The position numbers and the translations under genes are program-made. Of a DNA stretch of 15,190 bases, positions 1 to 6,092 are shown piece by piece. This DNA is from Anaerolineales bacterium UBA3082 (GTDB lineage Bacteria; Chloroflexota; Anaerolineae; UBA7937). The stretch is from the NCBI GenBank assembly GCA_002366595.1, contig DFBK01000100.1:1-15190 (forward strand). The letters are read 5' to 3'. Below the pieces are notes generated by a model. That model saw only the letters and a program-made list of their open reading frames with translations, had not been told where the DNA came from and did no database searches. How positions within the stretch are numbered: position 1 is the stretch's first letter; each line of letters begins with the position of its first letter.

Positions 1-157
1 ATACGTACCTACAGTTACGCTTATCTTCAAGCTCCTTGCTGAAATCTCATGCAATATTCTAGCATATAACTTGAGATTTGTCAAGCCGATATTAAATAAT
101 TTAAACCTAGGGCAGTAAATTTTAAGTTTAGACTTCCTATAAGGGGGCAAACATAAA
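1..157. other. AT-rich gene-free stretch
   Basis: This stretch is clearly more AT-rich than the rest of the window and contains no reading frame with coding character or a ribosome binding site. It probably separates the leftward coaE transcription unit from whatever lies beyond the window edge. I saw no RNA gene or convincing promoter in it. Confidence 0.5.
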
Positions 158-183
158 CGAGGAGAGCAAAGCGCTCCCCTCGA
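145..183 (-). terminator. Rho-independent terminator after the coaE unit
   Basis: Read on the minus strand, a stem pairs CGAGGGGAGC with GCTCTCCTCG (one non-Watson-Crick position) around a short loop. It is followed at once by the T-rich run TTTATGTTT. It lies about 40 bp beyond the stop codon of the 64-aa membrane protein, where a terminator for the coaE transcript is expected. Confidence 0.7.
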
Positions 184-223
184 TGAGGTGATTAAGCAAT
201 TATTGGAGGCTAAGAGCCCCTGG

Positions 224-418
224 TCACTCCAGATAGATGATCCAGACGCAGAGGCCAGCCAGGATGATGGTGGTCACTATGAGGGCCGCCCACTGGCCTG
301 GCAAGAGCCCCACATTTCGGGCTGCTATCACCAGCATGATCACCATACCTATGGCCAGGACAATCCAGGCCGATAGGCGAGGATGACGGGTTACGAACCC
401 TTTCAAAGAGGCGATCAT
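224..418 (-). CDS. small two-helix membrane protein, unknown function
   Basis: A 64-residue protein I do not recognise as a named family. After a short basic N-terminus (residues 1-14) it has two hydrophobic segments, about 15-33 and 42-62, joined by a short loop containing GLLPGQW. It should therefore be a helical-hairpin inner-membrane protein. The ATG is preceded by a strong ribosome binding site (AAGGAGAGGGGG). The gene starts 17 bp after the coaE stop codon, so it is probably co-transcribed with coaE, and a terminator-like hairpin follows it. The good ribosome binding site and operon position make it a likely real gene. The overlapping plus-strand frame at 188-376 has no such support. 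Confidence 0.7.
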   Translation of the reverse strand: MIASLKGFVTRHPRLSAWIVLAIGMVIMLVIAARNVGLLPGQWAALIVTTIILAGLCVWIIYLE

Positions 419-435
419 TCCCCCTCTCCTTTCTC

Positions 436-1014
436 TTAGATCTTATCCCACTCCCGCTTCACCTGCTCCCAGGTCTCCTCCCGAGAGCCCGAATTATCGA
501 TGATGACGTCCGCGGCTTTGATCTTCTCGGAGATCGGCCCCTGGGCTTTCAGCCGCCTCTCGATCTCCTCTTCGCTCAACCCCTGGGCTCGGAGGCGCTC
601 CCTCTGCTCTTCTGGGCGGCAGGTCACCACCCAGAGGGCATCCCACCCCCTCTTGCTGCTGGCTTCCAGCAGTTTAATGGCCTCGATAGCCACCACCTCT
701 TCCTCCGCTTCCTCAGCGATCTCCCAAATCAGGCTTTCCACGACGGGGTGGATTATGGCCTCCAAACGCTTGAGGGCCTCTTCGTCAGAGAAGACAAGAG
801 CGGCCAACCTCTTCCGGTCGATCTCCTCTTTAGGACCCAAGATCCCTTCTCCAAAGGTCTCCACCACCTCCTCATAAACAGTGGTCCCTTTAGCCATCAC
901 CAGGTGTACCAAGAGATCGGCGTCGATAGCCTTGGCCCCCAACTTTTCCAACATACGGAGAACAGTGCTCTTCCCGGTGCCCATGCTCCCGGTTATGCCT
1001 ATGACCCGTTTCAC
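436..1014 (-). CDS. coaE: dephospho-CoA kinase
   Basis: This 192-aa enzyme catalyses the last step of coenzyme A synthesis, ATP-dependent 3'-phosphorylation of dephospho-CoA in the cytoplasm. Family hallmarks are visible: a Walker A loop GSMGTGKS (residues 9-16), the substrate-side DAD at 31-33, the block DRKRLAALVF (67-76) leading to LEAIIHP (85-91), and IEAIKLLEA at 111-119. Near the C-terminus the order K-x-x-A-D-V-x-I-D-N-S is typical of CoaE. Length is normal. The start is GTG at 1014 and has no Shine-Dalgarno sequence. An extended -10 promoter lies just upstream, so the message is predicted to be leaderless. It is followed by a small membrane-protein gene in the same unit. Confidence 0.95.
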   Translation of the reverse strand: MKRVIGITGSMGTGKSTVLRMLEKLGAKAIDADLLVHLVMAKGTTVYEEVVETFGEGILGPKEEIDRKRLAALVFSDEEALKRLEAIIHPVVESLIWEIAEEAEEEVVAIEAIKLLEASSKRGWDALWVVTCRPEEQRERLRAQGLSEEEIERRLKAQGPISEKIKAADVIIDNSGSREETWEQVKREWDKI

Positions 1015-1048
1015 GGCACTATTATATCACAAGAGGAGCAAGCCACAA
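1014..1048 (-). promoter_or_regulatory. extended -10 promoter of coaE, leaderless
   Basis: On the minus strand a TG-A-TATAAT box occupies 1029-1021. A -35-like TTGTGG at 1048-1043 lies 16 bp upstream of the hexamer. Counting from the last T of the -10 box as -7 puts +1 at 1014, the G of the coaE GTG start codon. No ribosome binding site is present, which fits a leaderless mRNA. Confidence 0.7.
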
Positions 1049-1074
1049 GGTTATCCGGCGAGTGTCGGGGGTTA

Positions 1075-1111
1075 TTGTCTCTCCCCAGCAAATTATGATA
1101 TAATCTTGGGC
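1075..1111 (+). promoter_or_regulatory. extended -10 promoter of the rightward operon, near-leaderless
   Basis: A second TG-A-TATAAT lies at 1096-1104 on the plus strand, with a -35-like TTGTCT at 1075-1080 (18-bp spacing). The expected +1 is about 1111, four bases before the ATG at 1115, which has no Shine-Dalgarno sequence. With the coaE promoter it forms a perfect 9-bp inverted repeat (ATTATATCA / TGATATAAT) about 66 bp apart. Confidence 0.7.
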
Positions 1112-1114
1112 GTT

Positions 1115-1483
1115 ATGACTAGTGGGCGCCCGTTCCTTATCTTGCTGGCCCTGGCCTTGCCATCATGGGGAGGGCTAGCCTATATCTTCTATTACGCCGA
1201 ACCCGAGGTGGCCGCAAACCGTTTTCTTTTTCTGGCGCTTCTTTTCTTTTCACTCGCTTTCAGCCTCACCCCTCTCTTCCATTTCTTGGAGTACCGCCTG
1301 GCCAACCCGGAATCCTACCGGGGCGACATCTTTCGCTCCGCCCGTAGGAGCGGGCTTTTGGCCCTCTTCTTTGCTCTCAGTGCCTGGATGAAGATGAGCC
1401 AAGCGTTAAGCTGGACCAACGCTTTCCTCTTAGTGGCTGCTTTGATGTTGGCCGAGATATTCATGGTTATTCGAAGGGCGTGA
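1115..1483 (+). CDS. four-helix integral membrane protein, unknown function
   Basis: A 122-residue protein of no family I can name. Four hydrophobic stretches are visible at about 7-27, 36-56, 78-93 and 100-118. A polar loop with EYRLANPESYRGDIFRSARR lies between helices 2 and 3, and the basic residues there suggest a cytoplasmic loop. The frame stays open further upstream (to 881), but that extension is antisense to coaE. The ATG at 1115 sits immediately after a strong extended -10 promoter, so I chose it. The gene is first in a rightward operon and its stop codon lies within the start region of the HAD gene. Confidence 0.75.
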   Translation: MTSGRPFLILLALALPSWGGLAYIFYYAEPEVAANRFLFLALLFFSLAFSLTPLFHFLEYRLANPESYRGDIFRSARRSGLLALFFALSAWMKMSQALSWTNAFLLVAALMLAEIFMVIRRA

Positions 1484-1491
1484 GGAAAACC

Positions 1492-2187
1492 ATGGCCTAT
1501 CGGGCCATCTTTTTCGATGCTTTTGGTACCTTGGTCCTCTGGGAGGAGTCGGAGCCCCATCTCTACCTATCTCAGCGGCTGGCCAGGGTGGGGCTCAACG
1601 TCCCTCCGAAAAAGGTGGCTCACATTCTCAAGGGGTGGGAGGGACATCTGGAGGAGAAGGTCGAAAGTGAGCCGGGCTTCGCCACCCTGGCTGTGGAGAG
1701 AAACCGCCCCTTCTGGGACTACTTCTACACCTATCTCTTGAGGGAAGCGGGCCTAGAGGGGGATCTTTCGCACTATATAACCGGCATGTATGAGGGTTTC
1801 CTCGATGACGAAAGCCTCTATCCCGATCCCGAGGCTCTGGAGTTGCTCTCCCGGCTCCGCTCTCAGGGTTTGATTTTGGGGATGATCTCCAACGCCCCGA
1901 AGCGGCTAAACCGCCTTTGTCAGAGGATGGGGCTGGCTCTAGATCTCATCGTCACCTCAGCGGAGGTAGGGGTAGAGAAGCCAGACCCGGCTATCTTTCA
2001 CGCGGCCCTCAGCAAGGCGGGAGTGACACCTGAGGAAGCGGTATATGTGGGAGACGACTACAACAACGATGTCCAAGGGGCGGAGAGAGCAGGTTTGAAG
2101 GCTGTCCTTCTCGACCGCCAAAATAAGCATCAAGATATAGGTTGCCCCAGGGTGAGCCATCTTTTAGAGATCGAGACTTTGCTTTAA
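1492..2187 (+). CDS. HAD-superfamily hydrolase (phosphatase-like, subfamily IA)
   Basis: A 231-aa Mg-dependent phosphatase-type enzyme with all four HAD motifs. Motif I is FFDAFGTL with nucleophile Asp9 (the usual second Asp is replaced by Phe11, as in several FGT-type haloacid dehalogenase relatives). Motif II is GMISNAP (Ser133), motif III is the Lys of VEKPDP (Lys163), and motif IV is VGDDYNND (Asp188/Asp189). An alpha-helical cap lies between motifs I and II. I prefer the ATG at 1492 because GTGAGG sits at the right distance upstream; a GTG at 1480 overlapping the preceding stop codon is an alternative adding four residues. The substrate cannot be told. The neighbouring cupin and dehydrogenase suggest sugar or hydroxyacid metabolism, which is inference. 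Confidence 0.9.
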   Translation: MAYRAIFFDAFGTLVLWEESEPHLYLSQRLARVGLNVPPKKVAHILKGWEGHLEEKVESEPGFATLAVERNRPFWDYFYTYLLREAGLEGDLSHYITGMYEGFLDDESLYPDPEALELLSRLRSQGLILGMISNAPKRLNRLCQRMGLALDLIVTSAEVGVEKPDPAIFHAALSKAGVTPEEAVYVGDDYNNDVQGAERAGLKAVLLDRQNKHQDIGCPRVSHLLEIETLL

Positions 2188-2196
2188 GGGGGGAGC

Positions 2197-2652
2197 ATGA
2201 TCGAAGGAGTAAAAACCAGGAAGTTAAAGGCCATCCCTGACGAGCGGGGGTATTTGATGGAGATGCTCCGCTCCGATTGGGAAGAGTTCGAGAAGTTCGG
2301 CCAGGTCTATGTCGCCGCTGCCTACCCGGGTGCAGTTAAAGCCTGGCACTATCATCGGCTCCAGACCGACCATCTCATCTGCCTGCAGGGGATGGCTAAG
2401 GTGGCCCTCTACGACGGTCGAGAGGACTCCCCCACCTACCGGCAGGTCGAAGAGTTCTTCATAGGTCACCTCAACCCCCTGCTCATCAAAATCCCCCCCC
2501 TGGTGATGCACGGCTTCAAGGGGCTAGGGCCGGGGATGACCCTAATGGTGAATGTGCCCACCGAACTATACAACTACCAGGAGCCCGATGAGTACCGTCT
2601 CCCCCCCGACACAGACCAGATCCCCTACGACTGGGCGAGGAAAGATAGATAA
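2197..2652 (+). CDS. RmlC-like dTDP-4-dehydrorhamnose 3,5-epimerase family cupin
   Basis: This 151-aa protein follows the RmlC order: DERGYLMEMLR at 15-25, the WHYH block (His51, His53) at the position of the catalytic His of RmlC, PPLVMHGFKGL (His105) matching the AHGF block, and TELYNYQEPDEYRLP with Tyr125/Tyr127 near the usual acid Tyr. It is shorter than classical RmlC (about 180 aa), as in many cupin homologues of the family. RmlC epimerises dTDP-4-keto-6-deoxyglucose. No rmlA, rmlB or rmlD is nearby, so another NDP-sugar or related keto-sugar may be the substrate. The start has a strong AAGGGGGG ribosome binding site and the gene lies 9 bp after the HAD gene. Confidence 0.85.
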   Translation: MIEGVKTRKLKAIPDERGYLMEMLRSDWEEFEKFGQVYVAAAYPGAVKAWHYHRLQTDHLICLQGMAKVALYDGREDSPTYRQVEEFFIGHLNPLLIKIPPLVMHGFKGLGPGMTLMVNVPTELYNYQEPDEYRLPPDTDQIPYDWARKDR

Positions 2653-2667
2653 GAGAGGGGGTCTGCC

Positions 2668-3672
2668 ATGGTGAAGAGGGTGAAGATTTTGAGCCCCCTT
2701 CAGTTGGAAGAGAAGCATTGGGAGAGGGTGCGCCAACTCTCTCCCCGTATCTCCCTCTCCCTGGTAGAGGGAGAGGCCCAGTTCTTAGAAAATCTCCCTA
2801 GTGCTGAGGTGGTGGCCATCTGGCCCCGCCCCTTCAATTTAAGCCTCGCACCTCGCCTGAAGTGGATTCAACTCATGAGCGCGGGGCTGGACCGCTTCGT
2901 GGGGCACCCCGTCATGGAGAGCGATATCATCATCACCACCGCCAGCGGCATCCATGCCACCCCCATCGCCGAATATGTCTTAGCCTCGATGTTAGCCCTC
3001 TCCCGCCACTTTCGGGATATCTGGCGGCTGCAAGAGAGAAAACAGTGGCCCAAGGATCGGTGGGAGATCCTTAGAGGTGAAGAGTTGCGGGGGAAGACGG
3101 TAGGCATCCTGGGGTATGGGAGCATAGGTCGAGAGGTGGGGCGTTTATGCCAGGCTTTCGGGATGAGAGTGCTGGCTACGGATAGCGCCCAGGAGATGGA
3201 GGATAGGGGGTATCGGCCCCCTGGCACTGGGGATCCGAAGGGAATGCTACTGGATAGTCTCTTTTTGCCTTCACAACTCAGGGAGATGCTGAAAGAATGC
3301 GATTTCTTTATCGTCGCCGTGCCCCTCACCCCGGAGACCGAGGGGATGATAGGGTGGGAGGAACTGAAGGCTATGAAGGAGAGCGCTTATCTAGTGAACA
3401 TCTCCCGGGGCCGGGTAGTTGATGAAGAGGCTCTCATTGAGGCCCTCAAGGAGGGATGGATAGGGGGAGCAGGGCTCGATGTCTTCGCCCAAGAGCCTCT
3501 TCCACAGGAGAGCGAACTTTGGGGGTTAGACAATGTCATCCTCTCCCCCCATATCTCGGCTAATACCCCCCACTATCAGGAACGGTTCACGGAACTATTC
3601 TGCGAGAACCTGCGTCGCTACCTGGCCGGGGAGGAACTCCTGAATGTGGTGGACAAGAAACGGGGTTATTAG
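2668..3672 (+). CDS. D-2-hydroxyacid dehydrogenase
   Basis: A 334-aa NAD(P)-dependent oxidoreductase interconverting a 2-ketoacid and a D-2-hydroxyacid. Visible features are the substrate-domain segment SAGLDRF (71-77), the Rossmann motif G149-x-G-x-x-G154 in VGILGYGSIG, catalytic Arg247 in NISRGRVVD, Glu276 in DVFAQEP and His295 in SPHIS. The residue at the end of the second beta strand is Asp172 (ATDS), which favours NADH over NADPH. Residues 173-208 form a longer-than-usual loop (ends at about MEDRGYRPPGTG and SLFLPSQ). It most resembles the glyoxylate/hydroxypyruvate reductase (GhrA-like) branch. It is the last gene of the rightward operon; a REP-type hairpin begins two bases after its stop codon. 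Confidence 0.92.
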   Translation: MVKRVKILSPLQLEEKHWERVRQLSPRISLSLVEGEAQFLENLPSAEVVAIWPRPFNLSLAPRLKWIQLMSAGLDRFVGHPVMESDIIITTASGIHATPIAEYVLASMLALSRHFRDIWRLQERKQWPKDRWEILRGEELRGKTVGILGYGSIGREVGRLCQAFGMRVLATDSAQEMEDRGYRPPGTGDPKGMLLDSLFLPSQLREMLKECDFFIVAVPLTPETEGMIGWEELKAMKESAYLVNISRGRVVDEEALIEALKEGWIGGAGLDVFAQEPLPQESELWGLDNVILSPHISANTPHYQERFTELFCENLRRYLAGEELLNVVDKKRGY

Positions 3673-3673
3673 A

Positions 3674-3698
3674 CGTCGCAGATGAACTGCGACGTTGC
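3674..3698 (-). repeat. REP-like hairpin A (left of RAYT)
   Basis: A perfect 8-bp stem, CGTCGCAG / CTGCGACG, closes a 5-nt loop. Read on the minus strand the loop is TTCAT, and the four bases before the stem are GCAA, a decayed form of the GTAG head seen in the other two copies. It begins two bases after the dehydrogenase stop codon. Confidence 0.8.
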
Positions 3699-3708
3699 AT
3701 CTGGTGTT

Positions 3709-3733
3709 GTAGCGTCCGAGTTTATCTCGGACG
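3709..3733 (+). repeat. REP-like hairpin B with GTAG head (left of RAYT)
   Basis: GTAG is followed directly by a perfect 8-bp stem, CGTCCGAG / CTCGGACG, closing loop TTTAT. Compared with hairpins A and C the two central stem bases are swapped on both arms, so pairing is kept by compensatory changes. It points towards the transposase gene and ends 10 bases before its start codon, where it could also mask the weak ribosome binding site. Confidence 0.85.
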
Positions 3734-3743
3734 AAAGACCCAT

Positions 3744-4244
3744 ATGGATAGCAAGGATATCAAAAGGAGATGGAAAACATACGGAAAAAGTAGATCCCTC
3801 CGTTTGCAAGGGTTCGACTACTCCTCGCCCCGTCTATACTTCCTCACCATCTGCGCAAGAGAAGGTGAAAGCCCCTTCGCCAATTCTGACCTATGCGAAG
3901 GCGTTGAAAGGCTCATAAGAGAGTGCAAGGCACGATACAACTTTCAAATCTATACCTGGTGTCTCGTGTCTGATCATTTGCACCTGCTCGTACAACCCCC
4001 GGGTGATGGCACAACCGTTTCGCGCTTTGTACAGGTGTTCAAAAGCCTGACCACTAGACTTTACTGGAAACTCGGGGGCGCTGGAAGACTATGGCAACGG
4101 GGTTTCTACGATCATATCCTCAGAGAGGATGAAGACCCGATAACCGTTGGGGAATACATCCTCAATAACCCGCTCCGAAAAGGGTTGGTGGAATCTGCAG
4201 AGAAATACCCTTTTTCGGGGATCATCGATGGTATCCTTTCTTGA
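3744..4244 (+). CDS. REP-associated tyrosine transposase (RAYT, Y1_Tnp/HUH family)
   Basis: A 166-aa single-domain HUH nuclease of the IS200/IS605 TnpA-related RAYT group. The metal-binding HUH signature is H78-L-H80 in SDHLHLLVQP. The C-terminal RAYT block reads LWQRGFYDHILR (116-127) then EYILNNPLRKGLV (137-149), and Tyr138 is the likely catalytic tyrosine that attacks single-stranded DNA. Length is normal for the family and no frameshift is seen. Flanking GTAG-headed hairpins at 3709-3733 and 4247-4271 are the expected recognition elements. RAYTs are generally single-copy and domesticated, and are thought to spread REP sequences rather than themselves. The ribosome binding site (GAAAG) is weak. 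Confidence 0.93.
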   Translation: MDSKDIKRRWKTYGKSRSLRLQGFDYSSPRLYFLTICAREGESPFANSDLCEGVERLIRECKARYNFQIYTWCLVSDHLHLLVQPPGDGTTVSRFVQVFKSLTTRLYWKLGGAGRLWQRGFYDHILREDEDPITVGEYILNNPLRKGLVESAEKYPFSGIIDGILS

Positions 4245-4246
4245 AA

Positions 4247-4271
4247 CGTCGCAGATGAACTGCGACGCTAC
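4247..4271 (-). repeat. REP-like hairpin C with GTAG head (right of RAYT)
   Basis: On the minus strand GTAG is followed by the same stem and loop as hairpin A (CGTCGCAG / CTGCGACG, loop TTCAT). It starts two bases after the transposase stop codon and is inverted relative to hairpin B, so the RAYT gene is bracketed by two intact GTAG-headed elements facing inward. Confidence 0.85.
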
Positions 4272-4316
4272 AATGAACGTCAGATCCTCGGCCCCGTTCC
4301 AGGTGGCTGTCGCCCT

Positions 4317-4337
4317 CTGCTACCAAGATGGTAGCCC
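4317..4337 (+). promoter_or_regulatory. small hairpin before the TIM-barrel gene
   Basis: GCTACC and GGTAGC pair perfectly around the loop AAGAT, directly upstream of the AGGA ribosome binding site of the gene at 4348. It may influence translation, or may be chance or a decayed palindrome. There is no T-tract, so it is not a terminator. Confidence 0.3.
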
Positions 4338-4347
4338 AGGATAGACC

Positions 4348-5193
4348 ATGATAGATTTTAGCATCTCGACCAGCGCCATAAGGGGCGATCTCTCTAAACT
4401 GGGCACCCTAACAGAACATGGTTTCCGACAGTTGGAGATCGGCTTCTTCGAGGCCCGGTCTCTCTCCCTGGTTATGGAGTTCGTCCGCCGGGAGGGACTC
4501 GCCTATGGCTTCCATGATCCCTTGCCCCGACTTCCCTCCTTCGACTATCCCTTCCTTACCGACCCAGATGAAGAGAAACGGGCTACCACTCTCGAATCCT
4601 TGCGCAGGACCCTAGAGACAGCGGTTAAGTACAATGCGCTCTATGTGGTGGGACATCTCCCTTCCGTTATCTGGCATCCCGGGCCTGGTCTAGATGAAGA
4701 GAGGATCATGGCCTTGGCTCAGGATAGTTGTTCTAGGCTTGCCTCCTGGAGTGAGGAGACCGGAATCCCCATACTCTTGGAGAACGTGGGGCCCAACCCC
4801 TATTTCTACCGGGCCGAGGCGTTTGTGGAGGTCTTTCAGGCGCACCGGGCGTTGCGTTTCTGCCTCGATATCGGACATCTGCACCTTACCGCTCTTCACA
4901 CCGGACTGGATCCTTTCGACTTCGCCGAGAAATTATCCCCCTATACCGACCTCATCCACGTCTATAACGCTACCTGGGAGACATATCGCCTCTACCATCA
5001 TCTCCCTGTTCACCCTTCCCAGCGGCCTGAGGCAGGCTGGGCGGATATCCCAAATATCCTCCGCTCAGCTCTTAGCAAAGTATCATCTTGCACCATCGTC
5101 TTCGAGCACACCCCTCAATACCCGGCCGACGAGGCCTTCGTCGCTGAAGGGATCGAATGGGTCAAGAAACTAGCCTTAACTATTGTGCAGTAG
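4348..5193 (+). CDS. sugar phosphate isomerase/epimerase-like TIM-barrel protein
   Basis: A 281-aa protein of the xylose-isomerase-like/AP endonuclease 2 TIM-barrel superfamily. Candidate divalent-metal ligands occur in the usual order: Glu145 in ILLENVG, Asp174 and His177 in CLDIGHLHL, His204 in IHVYN, and Glu253 in IVFEHTP. HHLPVHPSQRPEAGWADI (217-234) takes the place of the family's H-x-P-x-G-x-G-x-x-D loop. Family members isomerise or epimerise keto-sugars, or cleave abasic DNA; the substrate cannot be assigned here. The ATG has AGGA six bases upstream. The gene stands alone between the RAYT and a terminator, but it may once have been continuous with the 1115-3672 operon, which would fit a shared role in sugar metabolism (inference). 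Confidence 0.85.
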   Translation: MIDFSISTSAIRGDLSKLGTLTEHGFRQLEIGFFEARSLSLVMEFVRREGLAYGFHDPLPRLPSFDYPFLTDPDEEKRATTLESLRRTLETAVKYNALYVVGHLPSVIWHPGPGLDEERIMALAQDSCSRLASWSEETGIPILLENVGPNPYFYRAEAFVEVFQAHRALRFCLDIGHLHLTALHTGLDPFDFAEKLSPYTDLIHVYNATWETYRLYHHLPVHPSQRPEAGWADIPNILRSALSKVSSCTIVFEHTPQYPADEAFVAEGIEWVKKLALTIVQ

Positions 5194-5195
5194 AA

Positions 5196-5230
5196 ACAAA
5201 AAGCCACCCTATATGGGGTGGCATTGTTCT
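5196..5230. terminator. bidirectional Rho-independent terminator
   Basis: GCCACCC (5203-5209) pairs with GGGTGGC (5216-5222) around a 6-nt loop. On the minus strand it is followed by TTTTTGTTTC, a good terminator for dtd. On the plus strand ATTGTTCT follows, a weaker one for the TIM-barrel gene. The two genes converge here. Confidence 0.85.
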
Positions 5231-5242
5231 AGGACGGGGTCT

Positions 5243-5686
5243 TTAAGCCTCGGTATCCAGGATTAAGGTCACTGGGCCGTCGTTGGCGATGTTGACCAAC
5301 ATCATGGCTCCGAACCTACCGCTCTCTACCTGGAGCCCCGCATCTCGCAAAGAGTCGATGAACCTTTCCACCAACGGCTCCGCCACCTCGGGAGGTGCGG
5401 CGGAGATGAAACTGGGACGGCGTCCTTTTCTCGTGTTGCCATAGAGGGTGAACTGCGAGACAACTAGCGCCTGAGCCCCGACATCCAGAGCAGAGAGGTT
5501 AAACTTGCCCTCCTCGTCGGCGAAGATGCGCAAGTGAGCGATCTTCTCCGCTAAGTATCTGGCTTCCCTCTCCGAATCGCCCTGGGCGACCCCTATAAGG
5601 ATCACCAACCCCTCACCGATCTCCCCTACCCTCTCCCCCTCTATGGAGACAGAAGCCTCCCTCACCCTTTGCACTACCGCGCGCAT
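5243..5686 (-). CDS. dtd: D-aminoacyl-tRNA deacylase
   Basis: A 147-aa cytoplasmic proofreading enzyme that hydrolyses D-aminoacyl-tRNAs (and glycyl-tRNA-Ala) to keep D-amino acids out of protein. The signatures are complete: the N-terminus MRAVVQRV, SQFTLYG at 77-83, and NDGPVT at 135-140 containing the Gly137-Pro138 pair that reaches into the partner subunit's active site in the dimer. I chose the ATG at 5686 because homologues begin exactly at MRAVVQRV and a GGAGGGG site lies at proper spacing. A GTG nine bases earlier would sit directly against that site. It is transcribed divergently from the gene at 5763. Confidence 0.97.
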   Translation of the reverse strand: MRAVVQRVREASVSIEGERVGEIGEGLVILIGVAQGDSEREARYLAEKIAHLRIFADEEGKFNLSALDVGAQALVVSQFTLYGNTRKGRRPSFISAAPPEVAEPLVERFIDSLRDAGLQVESGRFGAMMLVNIANDGPVTLILDTEA

Positions 5687-5762
5687 CTCTTTCACCCCTC
5701 CCTTTGCACGATTCTCAGAGATGTGGTACCTTTAGGTCCGCTTTTCCTCTTGGAGGGCATCT

Positions 5763-6062
5763 ATGATCAAACTTCTCATGAGTTGGGACATCCGGTCCGG
5801 TAGAGAAGCCGATTACATGGAGTTCATAACCGAGGAGTTCGCTCCCGGGATGGTGAGACTGGGCATCCAACCCACGGAGGCTTGGTATACCGTCTTTGGG
5901 AACGGCCCCCAGATGCTCTCTGGCGGGATCACCGAAGATCAAGAAACGATGATGAATATCCTGAGAAGCGAAGAGTGGCGGGAACTAGAAGAGAAACTTC
6001 TCGTCTATGTGTTGAACTATGAATATAAGATCGTCCCCGCCAGCGGCAATTTCCAACTCTAA
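5763..6062 (+). CDS. small alpha/beta protein, possible dimeric ferredoxin-like barrel
   Basis: A 99-aa soluble protein not assigned to a named family. The beta-alpha-beta pattern (KLLMSWDIRSGREADYMEFI near the N-terminus, TEAWYTVFG and the GGIT strand in the middle, then a helix of the form S-E-E-W-R-E-L-E-E-K) resembles dimeric alpha/beta barrel proteins such as ABM or NIPSNAP-like domains. These often bind small ligands or act as monooxygenases. No metal or catalytic motif can be pointed out. The ATG has a good GGAGG site. It converges with the FmdB-like gene, with about 30 bp between the two stop codons and no clear terminator. Confidence 0.75.
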   Translation: MIKLLMSWDIRSGREADYMEFITEEFAPGMVRLGIQPTEAWYTVFGNGPQMLSGGITEDQETMMNILRSEEWRELEEKLLVYVLNYEYKIVPASGNFQL

Positions 6063-6092
6063 CCCTCTCTTCGACGCTTGGCAAGTGACCCC

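Noticed and set aside
881..1114. N-terminal extension of the membrane protein at 1115-1483
   Set aside because: It is antisense to coaE and lies upstream of the promoter that fits the ATG at 1115. The translated extension has no membrane-protein character.
3682..3918. Plus-strand 78-codon frame beginning in the REP doublet
   Set aside because: It begins inside a hairpin, overlaps the RAYT gene in another frame and has no domain or ribosome binding site.
5687..5762. Promoter TTGCAC - 17 bp - TACCTT for the gene at 5763
   Set aside because: Spacing is ideal but the hexamers match consensus poorly, so it is not reported as a feature.
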